From Vibrio splendidus 12E03 (GTDB taxonomy: Bacteria > Pseudomonadota > Gammaproteobacteria > Enterobacterales > Vibrionaceae), in assembly GCF_000272105.2 (NCBI RefSeq), contig NZ_AJZD02000268.1:1-64000 (forward strand): 64,000 bases of DNA, given 5' to 3'. Below, in pieces: positions 8,758 to 17,377 of the stretch (positions are counted from its first letter, which is position 1; each line of letters starts with the position of its first letter). The notes below the pieces were generated by a model, which did not search any database, was not told where the DNA came from, and saw only the letters and a program-made list of their open reading frames with translations. Both the position numbers and the translations under genes were made by a program.

Positions 8758-9054
8758 TATTTTTACTGCAGATACCAAAACAACTAAGCCACTTGCGAAC
8801 AAGGTTAGCGGATTTCGAACGTCTTTGCTTTAAAAATTATATGATTAGTGGATGAGGATTGGATAAATGACTCATTTTTATTATGAATATCGATTGCGTA
8901 TTCATAAGTGTAATCTAATGGATTGTTCTTTAACCATATTTGGGCTTATCAAACTTTCGAAATAGAGTGGGTTCGTATCAAAACATTGCTGAGAAATGAC
9001 TGTTGTTGTCTAGGGGAAGCTTGTATCGAGAGGGGAAATGTTTATAAGCAGGCA
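8758..9054. other. Intergenic region upstream of the GGEEF cyclase
   Basis: About 300 bases between the cyclase start and the csp terminator, with no supported ORF. It carries a perfect inverted repeat TTATGAATA-N9-TATTCATAA at 8881-8907, about 124 bases upstream of the cyclase start. Confidence 0.5.
8881..8907. promoter_or_regulatory. 9-bp perfect palindrome, possible operator
   Basis: TTATGAATA and its exact reverse complement TATTCATAA are separated by nine bases. The size suits a dimeric DNA-binding protein. The regulator is unknown. Confidence 0.4.
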
Positions 9055-9084
9055 TAAAAAAGCGCCGATAAAAATCAGCGCTTT
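9055..9084 (-). terminator. Cold-shock gene terminator
   Basis: On the minus strand AAAGCGCTGAT pairs with ATCGGCGCTTT (one G-U) and is followed by a T-run. Confidence 0.82.
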
Positions 9085-9111
9085 AAAATTCTTTTTAGCT
9101 ATAAGAGCTAA

Positions 9112-9324
9112 TTATTGAGCAACAACGTTTGCTGCTTGTAGGCCTTTTTGACCGTTTTCAACTTCGAAAGAAACCTTTTGGCCTTCTTTCAGAGTTTTGA
9201 AGCCTTCAGAAACGATTGCACGGAAGTGTACGAATACGTCAGCGCCGCCGTTGTCTTGAGAAATGAAGCCGAAACCTTTCTCTTCGTTAAACCATTTTAC
9301 AGTGCCAGTATTTGTGTTAGACAT
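9112..9324 (-). CDS. Cold-shock domain protein (CspA family)
   Basis: A 70-residue nucleic-acid chaperone made of one cold-shock domain. RNP1 reads KGFGFI and RNP2 reads VFVHF, and the TVKWFN opening is typical. I start at ATG 9324 (MSNTNTG), which has an AAGGGA ribosome site; the frame extends six codons further without need. It melts secondary structure in mRNA, and family members are induced by cold or by growth phase. The upstream leader has a palindrome at 9362-9376, which may belong to a long structured 5' UTR, as is common for csp genes. Which csp paralogue this is cannot be told from sequence alone. Confidence 0.93.
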   Translation of the reverse strand: MSNTNTGTVKWFNEEKGFGFISQDNGGADVFVHFRAIVSEGFKTLKEGQKVSFEVENGQKGLQAANVVAQ

Positions 9325-9636
9325 AATTTGTCCCTTATTCATAAATTTTCTAAGTTGTTGATTGCATTTAATGCAATGCGCTGATAATTGAATTATTTAA
9401 TATTGCTAAGAAATAAGGAAAAACTACTTACAAAAACGGGTAACGATTTTACATGTCAATTTTTTACTATTCATCTAACTTAAATAACTCCGGCTAACAG
9501 AGCGAGAGCATGGTAACACAGTCTTTTGAGATGTACACGCATTGCTTTAGAAATTTGTGCTTTTTTTGTCATACCGTGCGAATGTACAAGATTTACACTG
9601 ATTTAGTGATAGTTTTGTCGCTTCGTCCAACACAAC
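9325..9636. other. csp leader and promoter region
   Basis: About 310 bases without a gene, AT-rich. TTGCATTTAATGCAA at 9362-9376 is a 15-bp palindrome 38 bases upstream of the start. It resembles a LuxO site but the half-sites are five rather than three bases apart. I could not assign a convincing -35/-10 pair. Confidence 0.45.
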
Positions 9637-9662
9637 AAAAGGAAGCATCTCAGCTTCCTTTT
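9637..9662. terminator. codBA terminator
   Basis: AAAAGGAAGC / GCTTCCTTTT with a six-base loop, directly after codA on the minus strand and symmetrical, so probably bidirectional. Confidence 0.82.
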
Positions 9663-9682
9663 GATCATTAGTATAGACGATA

Positions 9683-10960
9683 TTAACGCTTAAAGTTGAT
9701 ATCTTCAGTTTGATCTAAATTTATTTTTGTTTTCGCTGGTTGAGTCTCTGCAATCACCTTACCGTGGCGTATTGAGTACTGCACTGGTACTTGGCGGCGC
9801 ACTGCATCAAAGCCATTGTCAGCAGGAAGAATCAGCAAGCTACCTGGCTTACCTTCTTCGATGCCGAAGTTGTCTTGGATGTTCAATGTGCGAGCAGAGT
9901 TCTTGCTGATTAAAGCAAGTGAGTTGTTGATTTGGTCGTAGCCCATCACCTGTGTCACATGGAGTCCCATGTGCAGAACTTGAAGCATGTTCGCTGTGCC
10001 CAGTGGGTACCATGGGTCAAACACATCATCGTGGCCAAAACAAACGTTGATGTCTGCTGCTAGCATCTCTTTAACGCGCGTTACACCGCGGCGTTTCGGG
10101 TAATCGTCGAAACGGCCCTGTAAGTGAATGTTCACTAGCGGGTTTGCCACGAAGTTGATACCTGACATCTTCAATAGACGGAACAGGCGAGATGCGTAAG
10201 CACCGTTGTACGAACCCATTGCAGTGGTGTGGCTAGCAGTTACTTTCTCGCCCATTTCAAACTTATGAGCAAGGGCTGCTAATGTTTCCACAAAGCGAGA
10301 TTGTTCGTCGTCGATTTCATCACAGTGAACGTCGATCAGACAGTCGTACTTGCGTGCAAGCTCGAACACGTAATGCAGAGATTCAACACCGTATTCACGA
10401 GTGAATTCGAAGTGAGGGATAGCACCGATAACGTCAGCGCCGATCTTCACTGCTTCTTCAAGCAACTCTTTACCGTTAGGGTATGAAAGAATGCCTTCTT
10501 GAGGGAATGCAACGATCTGGATGTCGACCCACTCTTTCATCTCTTCACGAACTTCAACCATCGCTCTTAACGCAACGAGTGTTGGGTCAGACACATCAAC
10601 GTGTGTACGAACGTGTTGAACACCGTTAGCTATCTGCCATTTCAATGTTTGCTTGGCACGAGACTTTACGTCTTCGATTGATAGCAGTTCTTTACGCTCA
10701 GCCCAACGCTCAATACCTTCAAACAAAGTGCCAGAGATGTTCCAGTTAGGCTCACCAGCAGTTTGAGTAGTATCAAGGTGGATGTGCGGTTCACAGAAAG
10801 GAGTAACTGCAATGCCACCTTCAGCATCAAGGATGTCGCCTTGATGATTGATTTGCGCGTCATTATCGAGAATGCGAGAAAATTGACCATTTTCAATCAG
10901 AATCTGTTTCAAGCCCTCTTGGTCTTGAAGTTTCGCGTTCTTGATTAATAAGGTTGTCAT
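9683..10960 (-). CDS. codA: Cytosine deaminase CodA
   Basis: A 425-residue amidohydrolase that converts cytosine to uracil and ammonia in pyrimidine salvage. It is colinear with E. coli CodA. Metal ligands are H59 and H61 (EPHIHLD), H212 (DVHCDE) and D311 (GHDDVFDPW), and E215 is the proton shuttle. The length matches the family. It lies nine bases after codB, so the two form a codBA operon in which the permease feeds the deaminase. A bidirectional terminator follows. No sign of damage. Confidence 0.97.
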   Translation of the reverse strand: MTTLLIKNAKLQDQEGLKQILIENGQFSRILDNDAQINHQGDILDAEGGIAVTPFCEPHIHLDTTQTAGEPNWNISGTLFEGIERWAERKELLSIEDVKSRAKQTLKWQIANGVQHVRTHVDVSDPTLVALRAMVEVREEMKEWVDIQIVAFPQEGILSYPNGKELLEEAVKIGADVIGAIPHFEFTREYGVESLHYVFELARKYDCLIDVHCDEIDDEQSRFVETLAALAHKFEMGEKVTASHTTAMGSYNGAYASRLFRLLKMSGINFVANPLVNIHLQGRFDDYPKRRGVTRVKEMLAADINVCFGHDDVFDPWYPLGTANMLQVLHMGLHVTQVMGYDQINNSLALISKNSARTLNIQDNFGIEEGKPGSLLILPADNGFDAVRRQVPVQYSIRHGKVIAETQPAKTKINLDQTEDINFKR

Positions 10961-10969
10961 AGTGTGTCC

Positions 10970-12208
10970 TTAAGCGGCCTGAGATTTCAGAGCTTTTTTG
11001 TTCAATAGAGGATTAAGCACGAGGTAACTGATTACACCACCTAACACTGCGTTCAAAGGAACAACGCCAGGTAGGAAGTGACCAGCGGCTACGCCTGTTG
11101 CTACCGCGATAATGCCAGCCCAGTTAACTGTTTGGAACTCTGCATTTGCAAAATCTTTGTAACGTTTACGGTTCGCGAAGAAGTCGGCGATGATTACGCC
11201 ACCAATTGGTGGAATCGCCAGCGAAAGGAAGGTTAACCAACCAACGAAGTTGTTGTATAACCAAAGTGCGAAAATCGTACCGATAATGCCGTTAATGATA
11301 GACATTGTAGTACTTGAGCGACCAGTGATGTTAGATAAACCAAGGCCAGATGCATAAAGTGCGTTTTCATTGGTTGTCCAGATGTTCAAGCCAAGAACGA
11401 TGATTGCTGGAAGCAGTAGTCCTTGTGCAATCATCACATCTGAAATGTCTGATTGGCCTGTTGCTGCTGCACCGGCTGCGCCAAAGATAAACATCAGCGA
11501 GTTACCGATGAAGAATGCAACCATTGTGATTAATACTGCGCTCGCTGGCTTTTTACCAAAGCGAACAAAATCGGCCGTTAGCGTACCTGCACTAACAAAT
11601 GAACCTACAACCATTGCTAAGGCCATTGAAAAGTCCATTGGAGTTTCTGGCTTAATCAGTTGTAGCTGTTCTAGTCCGCCAACGCTGTCTACCGCAGTCA
11701 ATACTGAGTAACCACCTAGAATTGCAATCGCTGGAACCGCAATCGCTGAAAGCACCATTAGCGCTTTAATGCCGAAGTACACCGTACCTGTCATCAACAG
11801 GCCTGACACAATAATCAAAGTGTTGGTATCAATGCCCGTTGCTTTTTGTACTGGAATAGCAAACATCGCAACACCCACACCAAACCAACCGACTTGTGTA
11901 CCACCAAGTAAAGCAGAAGGAAGCCATGAGCCTTTAGTGCCGAAAGAGAAACGAGCAAGAAGGTGGGTAGAGAGGCCAGTAGATGAGCCGATGTAGCCAA
12001 GAAAAGAAGTGTAAATACCGAGGATTAGGTTACCGATGAGAACGGCGAGGAAGAAATCGTTGAATGAAAGACCTGTCCCGAGTGAACCACCTGTCCACAT
12101 ACTTGCAGAGAAGAAAGTGAGTCCAAGCATTACCATGGTGAGTGAAGCGACTCCTTTCCTAGCCGATGTAGGAACCGGCCCTAGACTGTAGTTATTATCA
12201 GCAGCCAT
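10970..12208 (-). CDS. codB: Cytosine permease CodB
   Basis: A 412-residue inner-membrane transporter of the NCS1 family with about twelve hydrophobic segments. It opens with the family-typical stretch ARKGVASLTMVMLGLTFFSA. It imports cytosine by proton symport for CodA next door. The ATG at 12208 has a strong GGAGGT ribosome site. The promoter region holds a LacI-type palindrome at 12398-12415 that suggests PurR control, as is known for E. coli codBA. The second Qrr gene ends about 310 bases upstream on the same strand. Confidence 0.95.
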   Translation of the reverse strand: MAADNNYSLGPVPTSARKGVASLTMVMLGLTFFSASMWTGGSLGTGLSFNDFFLAVLIGNLILGIYTSFLGYIGSSTGLSTHLLARFSFGTKGSWLPSALLGGTQVGWFGVGVAMFAIPVQKATGIDTNTLIIVSGLLMTGTVYFGIKALMVLSAIAVPAIAILGGYSVLTAVDSVGGLEQLQLIKPETPMDFSMALAMVVGSFVSAGTLTADFVRFGKKPASAVLITMVAFFIGNSLMFIFGAAGAAATGQSDISDVMIAQGLLLPAIIVLGLNIWTTNENALYASGLGLSNITGRSSTTMSIINGIIGTIFALWLYNNFVGWLTFLSLAIPPIGGVIIADFFANRKRYKDFANAEFQTVNWAGIIAVATGVAAGHFLPGVVPLNAVLGGVISYLVLNPLLNKKALKSQAA

Positions 12209-12397
12209 TTTTTACCTCCGCAAATGATCAAAATTAAAATTAACGGTCGCCGTATTGCAGGCAAACGTGCGCATTATGGTGATATAAAGCACATAGTCAA
12301 TGCTAATTTTGTCAATAAGGGCCCCTAAAAACCAGTTATTGCAGTAATTATATTGTAAAACATAGGGTTATTTTCTGTCTTTATTTTAAAAAAATAA

Positions 12398-12415
12398 ATA
12401 GAAAACGTTTTCTAT
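12398..12415. promoter_or_regulatory. PurR-like operator upstream of codBA
   Basis: ATAGAAAACGTTTTCTAT is a perfect 18-bp palindrome with the AACGTT centre of LacI/PurR family operators. A weaker GGCAAACGTGCGC lies nearer the gene at about 12262. PurR repression of codBA is known in E. coli; here it is inferred. Confidence 0.6.
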
Positions 12416-12520
12416 AACGGGTTAGTTATCTGCTGTTCTTGGTTGGCTATGAATGCTTATTATTATACGTCTGAATGGGTGTCTGTATCGAAAAAGAGGG
12501 CGGTTGGCCAAACTGCAGGC

Positions 12521-12630
12521 AAAAAAATAGCCAATCGCAATAATCGCAATTGGCCTATATATTTTGTGAACAAGAATAGGTTCACTAACAACGTCAGTTG
12601 GCTAGGTGACCCTCGGCTTAAGAAGGGTCA
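12521..12630 (-). ncRNA. qrr: Qrr quorum-regulatory small RNA, copy B
   Basis: A second Qrr RNA of about 110 nt on the minus strand. Read 5' to 3' it starts TGACCC at 12630, shows the same first stem and the same core as copy A, and is identical to copy A for the first 53 nt. The later loop reads TATTCTT where copy A has a T-run. The terminator stem (12530-12554) pairs fully only as minus-strand RNA, through G-U pairs, and a run of U residues follows (12521-12527), which fixes the strand. The gene lies upstream of codB in the same direction. Short ORFs across it are shadows. Confidence 0.93.
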
Positions 12631-12641
12631 ATATATACATT

Positions 12642-12656
12642 GCAGTTAGTGTGCCA
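12642..12656 (-). promoter_or_regulatory. Sigma-54 promoter of Qrr copy B
   Basis: On the minus strand TGGCACACTAACTGC has GG and GC ten bases apart. Counting from -12 gives a start at 12630, the same first RNA base as in copy A. Confidence 0.87.
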
Positions 12657-12739
12657 ACTTTTAAAACCACGTAAAACGGCAGTTTTATAGCAATCTGGTG
12701 CGTATTTGAGCGCTTAATTTGCGTTTTGGTAGTGCCAGA

Positions 12740-12765
12740 TTGCAAAATGCAATTGCGATTTGCAA
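12740..12765. promoter_or_regulatory. Tandem LuxO sites upstream of Qrr copy B
   Basis: TTGCAAAATGCAA at 12740-12752 is an exact match to TTGCA-N3-TGCAA. TTGCGATTTGCAA at 12753-12765 has one mismatch. They abut each other and lie about 85-110 bases upstream of the promoter. Confidence 0.86.
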
Positions 12766-12826
12766 CTTTAGAGTGTTTATTCGTTTTTCGGGTTTGTGTT
12801 CTTTCTGGCACGAATGGTGAAATAAA

Positions 12827-12861
12827 CAAAAAGCCCGTGCGATCTAAGAGCGCACGGGCTT
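12827..12861 (-). terminator. Terminator of the yiaWV-like operon
   Basis: AAGCCCGTGCG / CGCACGGGCTT is an 11-bp perfect stem, followed on the minus strand by TTTTTG. It also shields the Qrr B enhancer region from read-through. Confidence 0.87.
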
Positions 12862-12887
12862 GGGTATAGCTTCACCAGTGGGGGGTA

Positions 12888-14111
12888 TTAGATGGAGTAG
12901 AAGAAGTACAGTTGAGACTTCATTCTAATGATGATCCCGCGTATTACGTCTAGGAACGCCATAAAGCTGATAGGCTTCTCACCGCTTACCCACGCTAATC
13001 CGACAGAGCCAACAGGAATATCGTAACCCTCTGCCTCATCAATTTTTAAACGAACAAAGTGGTGCTTGTTCTGAAGGTTTCGACCTGTGGTGACACGCAC
13101 CTGTTCATCGATACCGAGTAAGCTCGCCTGTGCCTCACCCGTCGCCTCGACAATGCCTTCTACGGTTGCCGAGAATATCTTGCCAGGGTAAACCGCCGTC
13201 GCAAATTCTGCAGGTTGACCTACTTTGATGTTACGAATCGCTTGGTGGTTTACTCGCATCAACACGTACTTCTCTTCAGTGTACATTTGAATACGAGGCA
13301 TCATTGAAACGCGCTGACCTTCACGAAGAATAAAGTTAGTCACAAAGCCATCTGTAGGAGCGGTGACTTTAGTGCTGTTAAGATCCCATTGTGCTTGAGC
13401 CAATGTTGCCTTCGCTGAATCCACCTCTGTTTGCTTTTTACTAACGTTAGTTTCGGCTTTGTGAATGTCGAGCTTCGCATTTTCTGCATCGACTTCTTTC
13501 TTGCTCAGTTGAGATTCCAGCGTAGTCACATTGTGAGTCGCTAAATCTACCTTTGCTGTTTGTTGGTCGATGTCAGTTTCGGTGATCGTGTGTTGTACGA
13601 CACTGTTTTGTTTCTGGTAACGATCAAGCGTTTTAGATTGCAGTACTAAGTCGGTTTTCGCTGACTCTATTTGTGCAATTGAAGCTTTGATGTCCTCTAG
13701 CGCTGAGCGATAGCTTACTTTAGCAATGCTGACTTCTTGACGAGCTGTGTCTAACGCGACCTCAGTTGACTCAAGTTGAACACTTGCTTTGTCTCTTGCA
13801 ATCACATATTTGGTGTCGTCAATCTCATAAATCAGTTGTCCTTCAGCCACATCTTGGTTGGGATGGATATGGACTTTCGTTGTTTTACCCGACACATTGG
13901 TTGAGTCTGGACGCAATTGAATGTGCGGAGACTGAACAACCGAACCGCCCGATAAATCCATCGGAGTAAAGTTGAGTAGGCCTACCCACACAAACAACAA
14001 CCAAGATGTACCACCGAGGTACGCAAACGCTTTGGTGCCTTTATTCCAAGGCATACCAACCAGTCTGAGTAAATAAATGAACAGTGCCCAAATGGCTAAG
14101 CCTTCTAACAT
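12888..14111 (-). CDS. HlyD-family membrane fusion protein (YiaV-like)
   Basis: A 407-residue inner-membrane protein. There are two hydrophobic segments in the first 50 residues (ALFIYLLRLVGM and SWLLFVWVGLLNF). Biotinyl-lipoyl-like halves (about 85-105 and 240-260) flank a long coiled-coil hairpin at about 105-235. This is the layout of membrane fusion proteins that link inner-membrane pumps to an outer channel. No pump or TolC gene is adjacent. It overlaps the small DUF3302-like gene by seven bases, the same pairing as E. coli yiaV-yiaW, so the two are probably translationally coupled. The substrate is unknown. Confidence 0.85.
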   Translation of the reverse strand: MLEGLAIWALFIYLLRLVGMPWNKGTKAFAYLGGTSWLLFVWVGLLNFTPMDLSGGSVVQSPHIQLRPDSTNVSGKTTKVHIHPNQDVAEGQLIYEIDDTKYVIARDKASVQLESTEVALDTARQEVSIAKVSYRSALEDIKASIAQIESAKTDLVLQSKTLDRYQKQNSVVQHTITETDIDQQTAKVDLATHNVTTLESQLSKKEVDAENAKLDIHKAETNVSKKQTEVDSAKATLAQAQWDLNSTKVTAPTDGFVTNFILREGQRVSMMPRIQMYTEEKYVLMRVNHQAIRNIKVGQPAEFATAVYPGKIFSATVEGIVEATGEAQASLLGIDEQVRVTTGRNLQNKHHFVRLKIDEAEGYDIPVGSVGLAWVSGEKPISFMAFLDVIRGIIIRMKSQLYFFYSI

Positions 14112-14455
14112 GCTTGGCTCTCCTCATCTTGCTTGTCGGTCGTCGACTGTTCCTTCGGTGCAGCTGGAGATTTCCATGTATCTCTTAGGTTGATGATGGC
14201 TTTTTCCATATCAACAAATGCCAAGATTACTGCGAGTACCCATACCCAGTGCCATACGAAGCCAATCCATGTTAATGCGGTAATCAAACCGAGCTGGTGA
14301 TGATCTTTACTGTGAGCTTTATTGATTGGTAATTCATGCACACGCCAGAACCCGTAACATGCTGCCGCGATGGTTGCGACCAAAACTACGCCAGCCACTA
14401 CGTGTAGTGCAGTATCTGCGCCTGTTCCGACAAATGGGACACTAAGTAAACTCAT
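14105..14455 (-). CDS. Small DUF3302-like membrane protein (YiaW-like)
   Basis: A 116-residue protein with two transmembrane segments (about 17-36 and 58-80) and a charged C-terminal tail. Together with a downstream HlyD-type gene this matches the yiaW-yiaV arrangement. The DUF3302 assignment rests mainly on size, topology and this neighbour. The start at 14455 has AGGG upstream. It probably supports the fusion protein in the membrane; no biochemical role is known to me. Confidence 0.65.
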   Translation of the reverse strand: MSLLSVPFVGTGADTALHVVAGVVLVATIAAACYGFWRVHELPINKAHSKDHHQLGLITALTWIGFVWHWVWVLAVILAFVDMEKAIINLRDTWKSPAAPKEQSTTDKQDEESQAC

Positions 14456-14486
14456 TGATAAACCCTAGGTTAAATTGAGCACCGAG

Positions 14487-14502
14487 TGTGATTGATATCA
14501 GA
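14487..14502. promoter_or_regulatory. CRP-like site
   Basis: TGTGA-TTGATA-TCAGA matches TGTGA-N6-TCACA with one mismatch. It lies between the divergent yiaWV-like operon and the AraC gene. Confidence 0.35.
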
Positions 14503-14588
14503 TTTATAGGTTGCAAATTTACTAATTACTTTAATAATGAGTTTTATATGATTTGATCTATAATTTGGATTTCGAGGCGTAGTCGCAA

Positions 14589-15596
14589 ATGAACAATTGT
14601 AACTTCCTAAGAGCATTAGGAATTTTAGGTGTATATCAGTATGCAGCGGCCAATCGTGACTTAGATATGGACTCTTTGGGCATTCCAAAGTCAGTATTTG
14701 CTAACGCGATGAACCTGATTCCAGTGAATGAAGTGGACCAATGGTATGGCTTACTCGAACAGAAAACCCGCGATCCCGACATTATTTTGAAGCTGGCTGA
14801 TAGGGTGGATATTGAAAAGTTAGGGCCACTTGCGAACTGGTTTTTCTCTGGTCATGACCTTGCTTCTACGATTCGTCGAGTCAATATCGGGTTGCACTGT
14901 TTACAGTCGGGGGCTTTCTTATATGGCGCGCAAGTCGGGACACTCATTAAATGGTGTTATGACAACCCTGAATATTCTGAGGTTGGAAAAGTACACGATT
15001 CCGTGCGTATCGCGATTTTTATGATGAAGATCCTAAGGCGTTACCTAGGGCCCGACTTCAAGCCAGCAGCCGTATCCATTGCAGGCTATCGTGAGAATAC
15101 TGAGCTTTATCACGAGTACTTTGGGTGCAATATCCAGTGGGGACAACCACGTACAGAGGTTTGGATTCCTAGTAAGTCGAGGTTATCGATTAATCAATCA
15201 CCAAGCGTCGGTAAAATGGGTTTGGCGATGAATTTTCATGATTTAGACAATTACCTCAACATGCCAGATGCAGGTGATGAACATAAGGTGACCTATGAGA
15301 TGATCAACTATAGTCGTCATTTTGGCCTTCCTACGTTACATAAAGTATCCAGTTTATTAGGGCTTTCTGAGCAGCAGTTTCAACGCCGTTTGCATAAGTT
15401 GGGCGTCAACTTTTCAACCATCATGGGTTATGCACTGAGCAATGTGGCAGTGGAACTGTTGAGCTATAAACTCCCGGTCGAAGAGGTCGCGAAACGTTTA
15501 GGCTACACCAATGTGGCAAGCTTTAATCGAATGTTTAAAAAGCACCGTGGCTTAACGCCTAAGCAATATGTTGAACGATTTTGGACGGATCTATAG
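14589..15596 (+). CDS. AraC-family transcriptional regulator
   Basis: A 335-residue regulator. The N-terminal part (about 20-210) resembles the ligand-binding domain found in OruR/ArgR-type AraC proteins. The C-terminal hundred residues carry two helix-turn-helices (VSSLLGLSEQQFQRRLHKLG and VEEVAKRLGYTNVASFNRMF) and the family ending RGLTPKQYV. It is divergent from the yiaWV-like genes, so it is the likely regulator of that pair. The effector is unknown. Confidence 0.88.
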   Translation: MNNCNFLRALGILGVYQYAAANRDLDMDSLGIPKSVFANAMNLIPVNEVDQWYGLLEQKTRDPDIILKLADRVDIEKLGPLANWFFSGHDLASTIRRVNIGLHCLQSGAFLYGAQVGTLIKWCYDNPEYSEVGKVHDSVRIAIFMMKILRRYLGPDFKPAAVSIAGYRENTELYHEYFGCNIQWGQPRTEVWIPSKSRLSINQSPSVGKMGLAMNFHDLDNYLNMPDAGDEHKVTYEMINYSRHFGLPTLHKVSSLLGLSEQQFQRRLHKLGVNFSTIMGYALSNVAVELLSYKLPVEEVAKRLGYTNVASFNRMFKKHRGLTPKQYVERFWTDL

Positions 15597-15602
15597 GTTA
15601 TG

Positions 15603-16565
15603 TTAATAGGCCAAGCTTCGCTTTTGTAATAAGCCTGATAAGTAAACCGCAGCCCAAGTGCTTAGAATGAAAGGTGCTGTTAATGGCAGCAGTGCCAAGG
15701 TGTGAAAGCCTAGAGTAATAAGGCAACTCAACAGAATACCTAAGATGACGAATGGCCAAGCTATTCTTGGGCAAAGCACCAAAGCTAAGGTTGCAAGAAT
15801 CGCGTTGTAACCATAAAGACCTTGCTTGATCAGTTCGTTGTCAGCACTAATCAGAGAGCTAAATAGGGTACTGATCAACACCGCAAGCAGCATCCAAACA
15901 GCGTGCTTTATGCTGTACAGTGCGATTGCGACCAAGATAACCAATCCGGACAATTCATTATTGATAAAGCTGACTTGGCTGATCCCTTTTAGCATGGTCA
16001 CCACAAACGTTGGTAAGTCGGTTTCTGCATCTGTACCGATATCAATGAGTGGCATTAACGCAATGCTGGATGTTGAAAATGCAGAAAGCTCGAAGGTTGA
16101 CTGGACAACATAAATTCCCCAAGAGGTGATAACAAAGGCACTGGTGTAACCGCGGTACTTTTTAAAGCTAAACACTATCTTAGCGATTGGAACGGTGAGT
16201 AGGGCACCGAAGACCGTCACAACAGCTAGTATTGGGGTGACTCCAAAGAAGTTACCAATGAACAACCCGATCAGTGCGCCATTTAAGGCATACATACCAC
16301 TATTAAGATCATGAGTTGTTTTTCTGTTGGTGTTAATGCTGTTGGTGTTAACACTGTTATGGATAAAGCGAGCTAATGTGTAACTGCAACTGGCACCAAG
16401 TAAAGTAAGACAAGCCAGTGGAATGGATTCAATAGAGATAGCTAACAATAACAGAAGGGATGTTACGACAGATGGTGTGAAATAGACTTGCCCAATACCA
16501 TTGAGCAAGCCTTGAAGTGGAAGAGTGTCCTTATTTGTGTTCATCATCTGGCGACAGAATTTCAT
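15603..16565 (-). CDS. Urea transporter family protein
   Basis: An inner-membrane channel of about 320 residues with ten hydrophobic segments. Urea-transporter (PF03253) features include GLLNGIGQVYF at the N-terminus and repeated Asn-Gly motifs (YALNGALIGL; YGYNAILATLAL), which reflect the two homologous halves. It should let urea pass down its gradient. No urease genes are nearby, so the nitrogen use is unclear. I start at ATG 16565; ATG 16547 is equally plausible, since neither has a clear ribosome site. The longer frame begins with TTG and overlaps the next gene. Confidence 0.85.
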   Translation of the reverse strand: MKFCRQMMNTNKDTLPLQGLLNGIGQVYFTPSVVTSLLLLLAISIESIPLACLTLLGASCSYTLARFIHNSVNTNSINTNRKTTHDLNSGMYALNGALIGLFIGNFFGVTPILAVVTVFGALLTVPIAKIVFSFKKYRGYTSAFVITSWGIYVVQSTFELSAFSTSSIALMPLIDIGTDAETDLPTFVVTMLKGISQVSFINNELSGLVILVAIALYSIKHAVWMLLAVLISTLFSSLISADNELIKQGLYGYNAILATLALVLCPRIAWPFVILGILLSCLITLGFHTLALLPLTAPFILSTWAAVYLSGLLQKRSLAY

Positions 16566-16627
16566 TATGTTAAATTTTTGATACGCCAGATTGTATACAA
16601 CTATTCTTGGTTGACCATCTTCGTGTG

Positions 16628-17287
16628 TTAATTCTGATACCAACGTTCACCATAGGCTTGTTGGTAATCTGGCTTTTCAATGATTCCTTCCTGTTCTGGT
16701 ACTGTTTCTAGTGGCCCAACAACGGTTCGGTAAGGCAATACGCCTGCCCAAACGGGAACGTCCATATCAGCTTTGTCATCATTCACACCATGCTTTCCAA
16801 TTTTTACCGATGCTTCGGTTAGTGGAATCGCCAATAACTCGGTGGCGGTGAGCTCTTTTTCGTTACTCAGCCTAACCTCATCGGTTCTTCCCGGTGCTAT
16901 CTGCTCAATGAAGATGTTCAACAAGCGATCCTTTTCTTGGTTGTCATCAATGACTGAAAAAGAGCCGAGTACCACTGCAGAACGATAGTGAGCACTGTGA
17001 TGGAATGCAGAACGAGCCAACACCCAACCATCGAACAGAGTGAACGTTAAACAGGTTGGTTCTCCTTTCTTTAAGCCCTTCAGCAAGCGGCTGTTTTTGG
17101 CGCCATGAATATAGACCATGTCATCCACTCGCCAAGCAAGCATAGGGATAACCATCGGGCCGTGTTCGCCTTGCAATGCGATGTGTGCGATTAAGCTTTC
17201 ATCAATGATCTGATGCAGTTTCTCTTGTTCAAATACGGCTTTGTGAGCCCCTTTCTTAATCGTGGTTCTTTTCGTGTTAGATAACAT
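16628..17287 (-). CDS. PNPOx-like FMN-binding protein
   Basis: A 219-residue protein of the pyridoxamine 5'-phosphate oxidase-like split-barrel family (Pyridox_ox_2 type): the ALQGEHGPMVIPMLAWRVDD strand pair, HGAKNSRLL, and FDGWVLARSAFHHSAHYRS, where flavin contacts occur in relatives. The ATG at 17287 has a TAAGGAG ribosome site. It is divergent from a MocR regulator, a PLP-dependent class that often controls vitamin B6-linked genes, so a link to B6 or flavin metabolism is likely. The exact substrate is not known. Confidence 0.82.
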   Translation of the reverse strand: MLSNTKRTTIKKGAHKAVFEQEKLHQIIDESLIAHIALQGEHGPMVIPMLAWRVDDMVYIHGAKNSRLLKGLKKGEPTCLTFTLFDGWVLARSAFHHSAHYRSAVVLGSFSVIDDNQEKDRLLNIFIEQIAPGRTDEVRLSNEKELTATELLAIPLTEASVKIGKHGVNDDKADMDVPVWAGVLPYRTVVGPLETVPEQEGIIEKPDYQQAYGERWYQN

Positions 17288-17296
17288 AATCGCTCC

Positions 17297-17318
17297 TTAA
17301 TCATTGCCTTTTGATTAA
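17297..17318. promoter_or_regulatory. Inverted repeat between PNPOx and mocR
   Basis: TTAATCA-N8-TGATTAA lies in the 90-base divergent promoter region, a natural place for the MocR regulator to bind. Confidence 0.45.
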
Positions 17319-17377
17319 TGTAGCGATTAACTGGTCTATTAAATAGAGCCACTTTTAAACACTATTTGGATCCAGTT

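Noticed and set aside
12443..12829. Two short ORFs (plus and minus strands)
   Set aside because: They cover the second Qrr RNA and its control sites; neither has a ribosome site or recognisable family.
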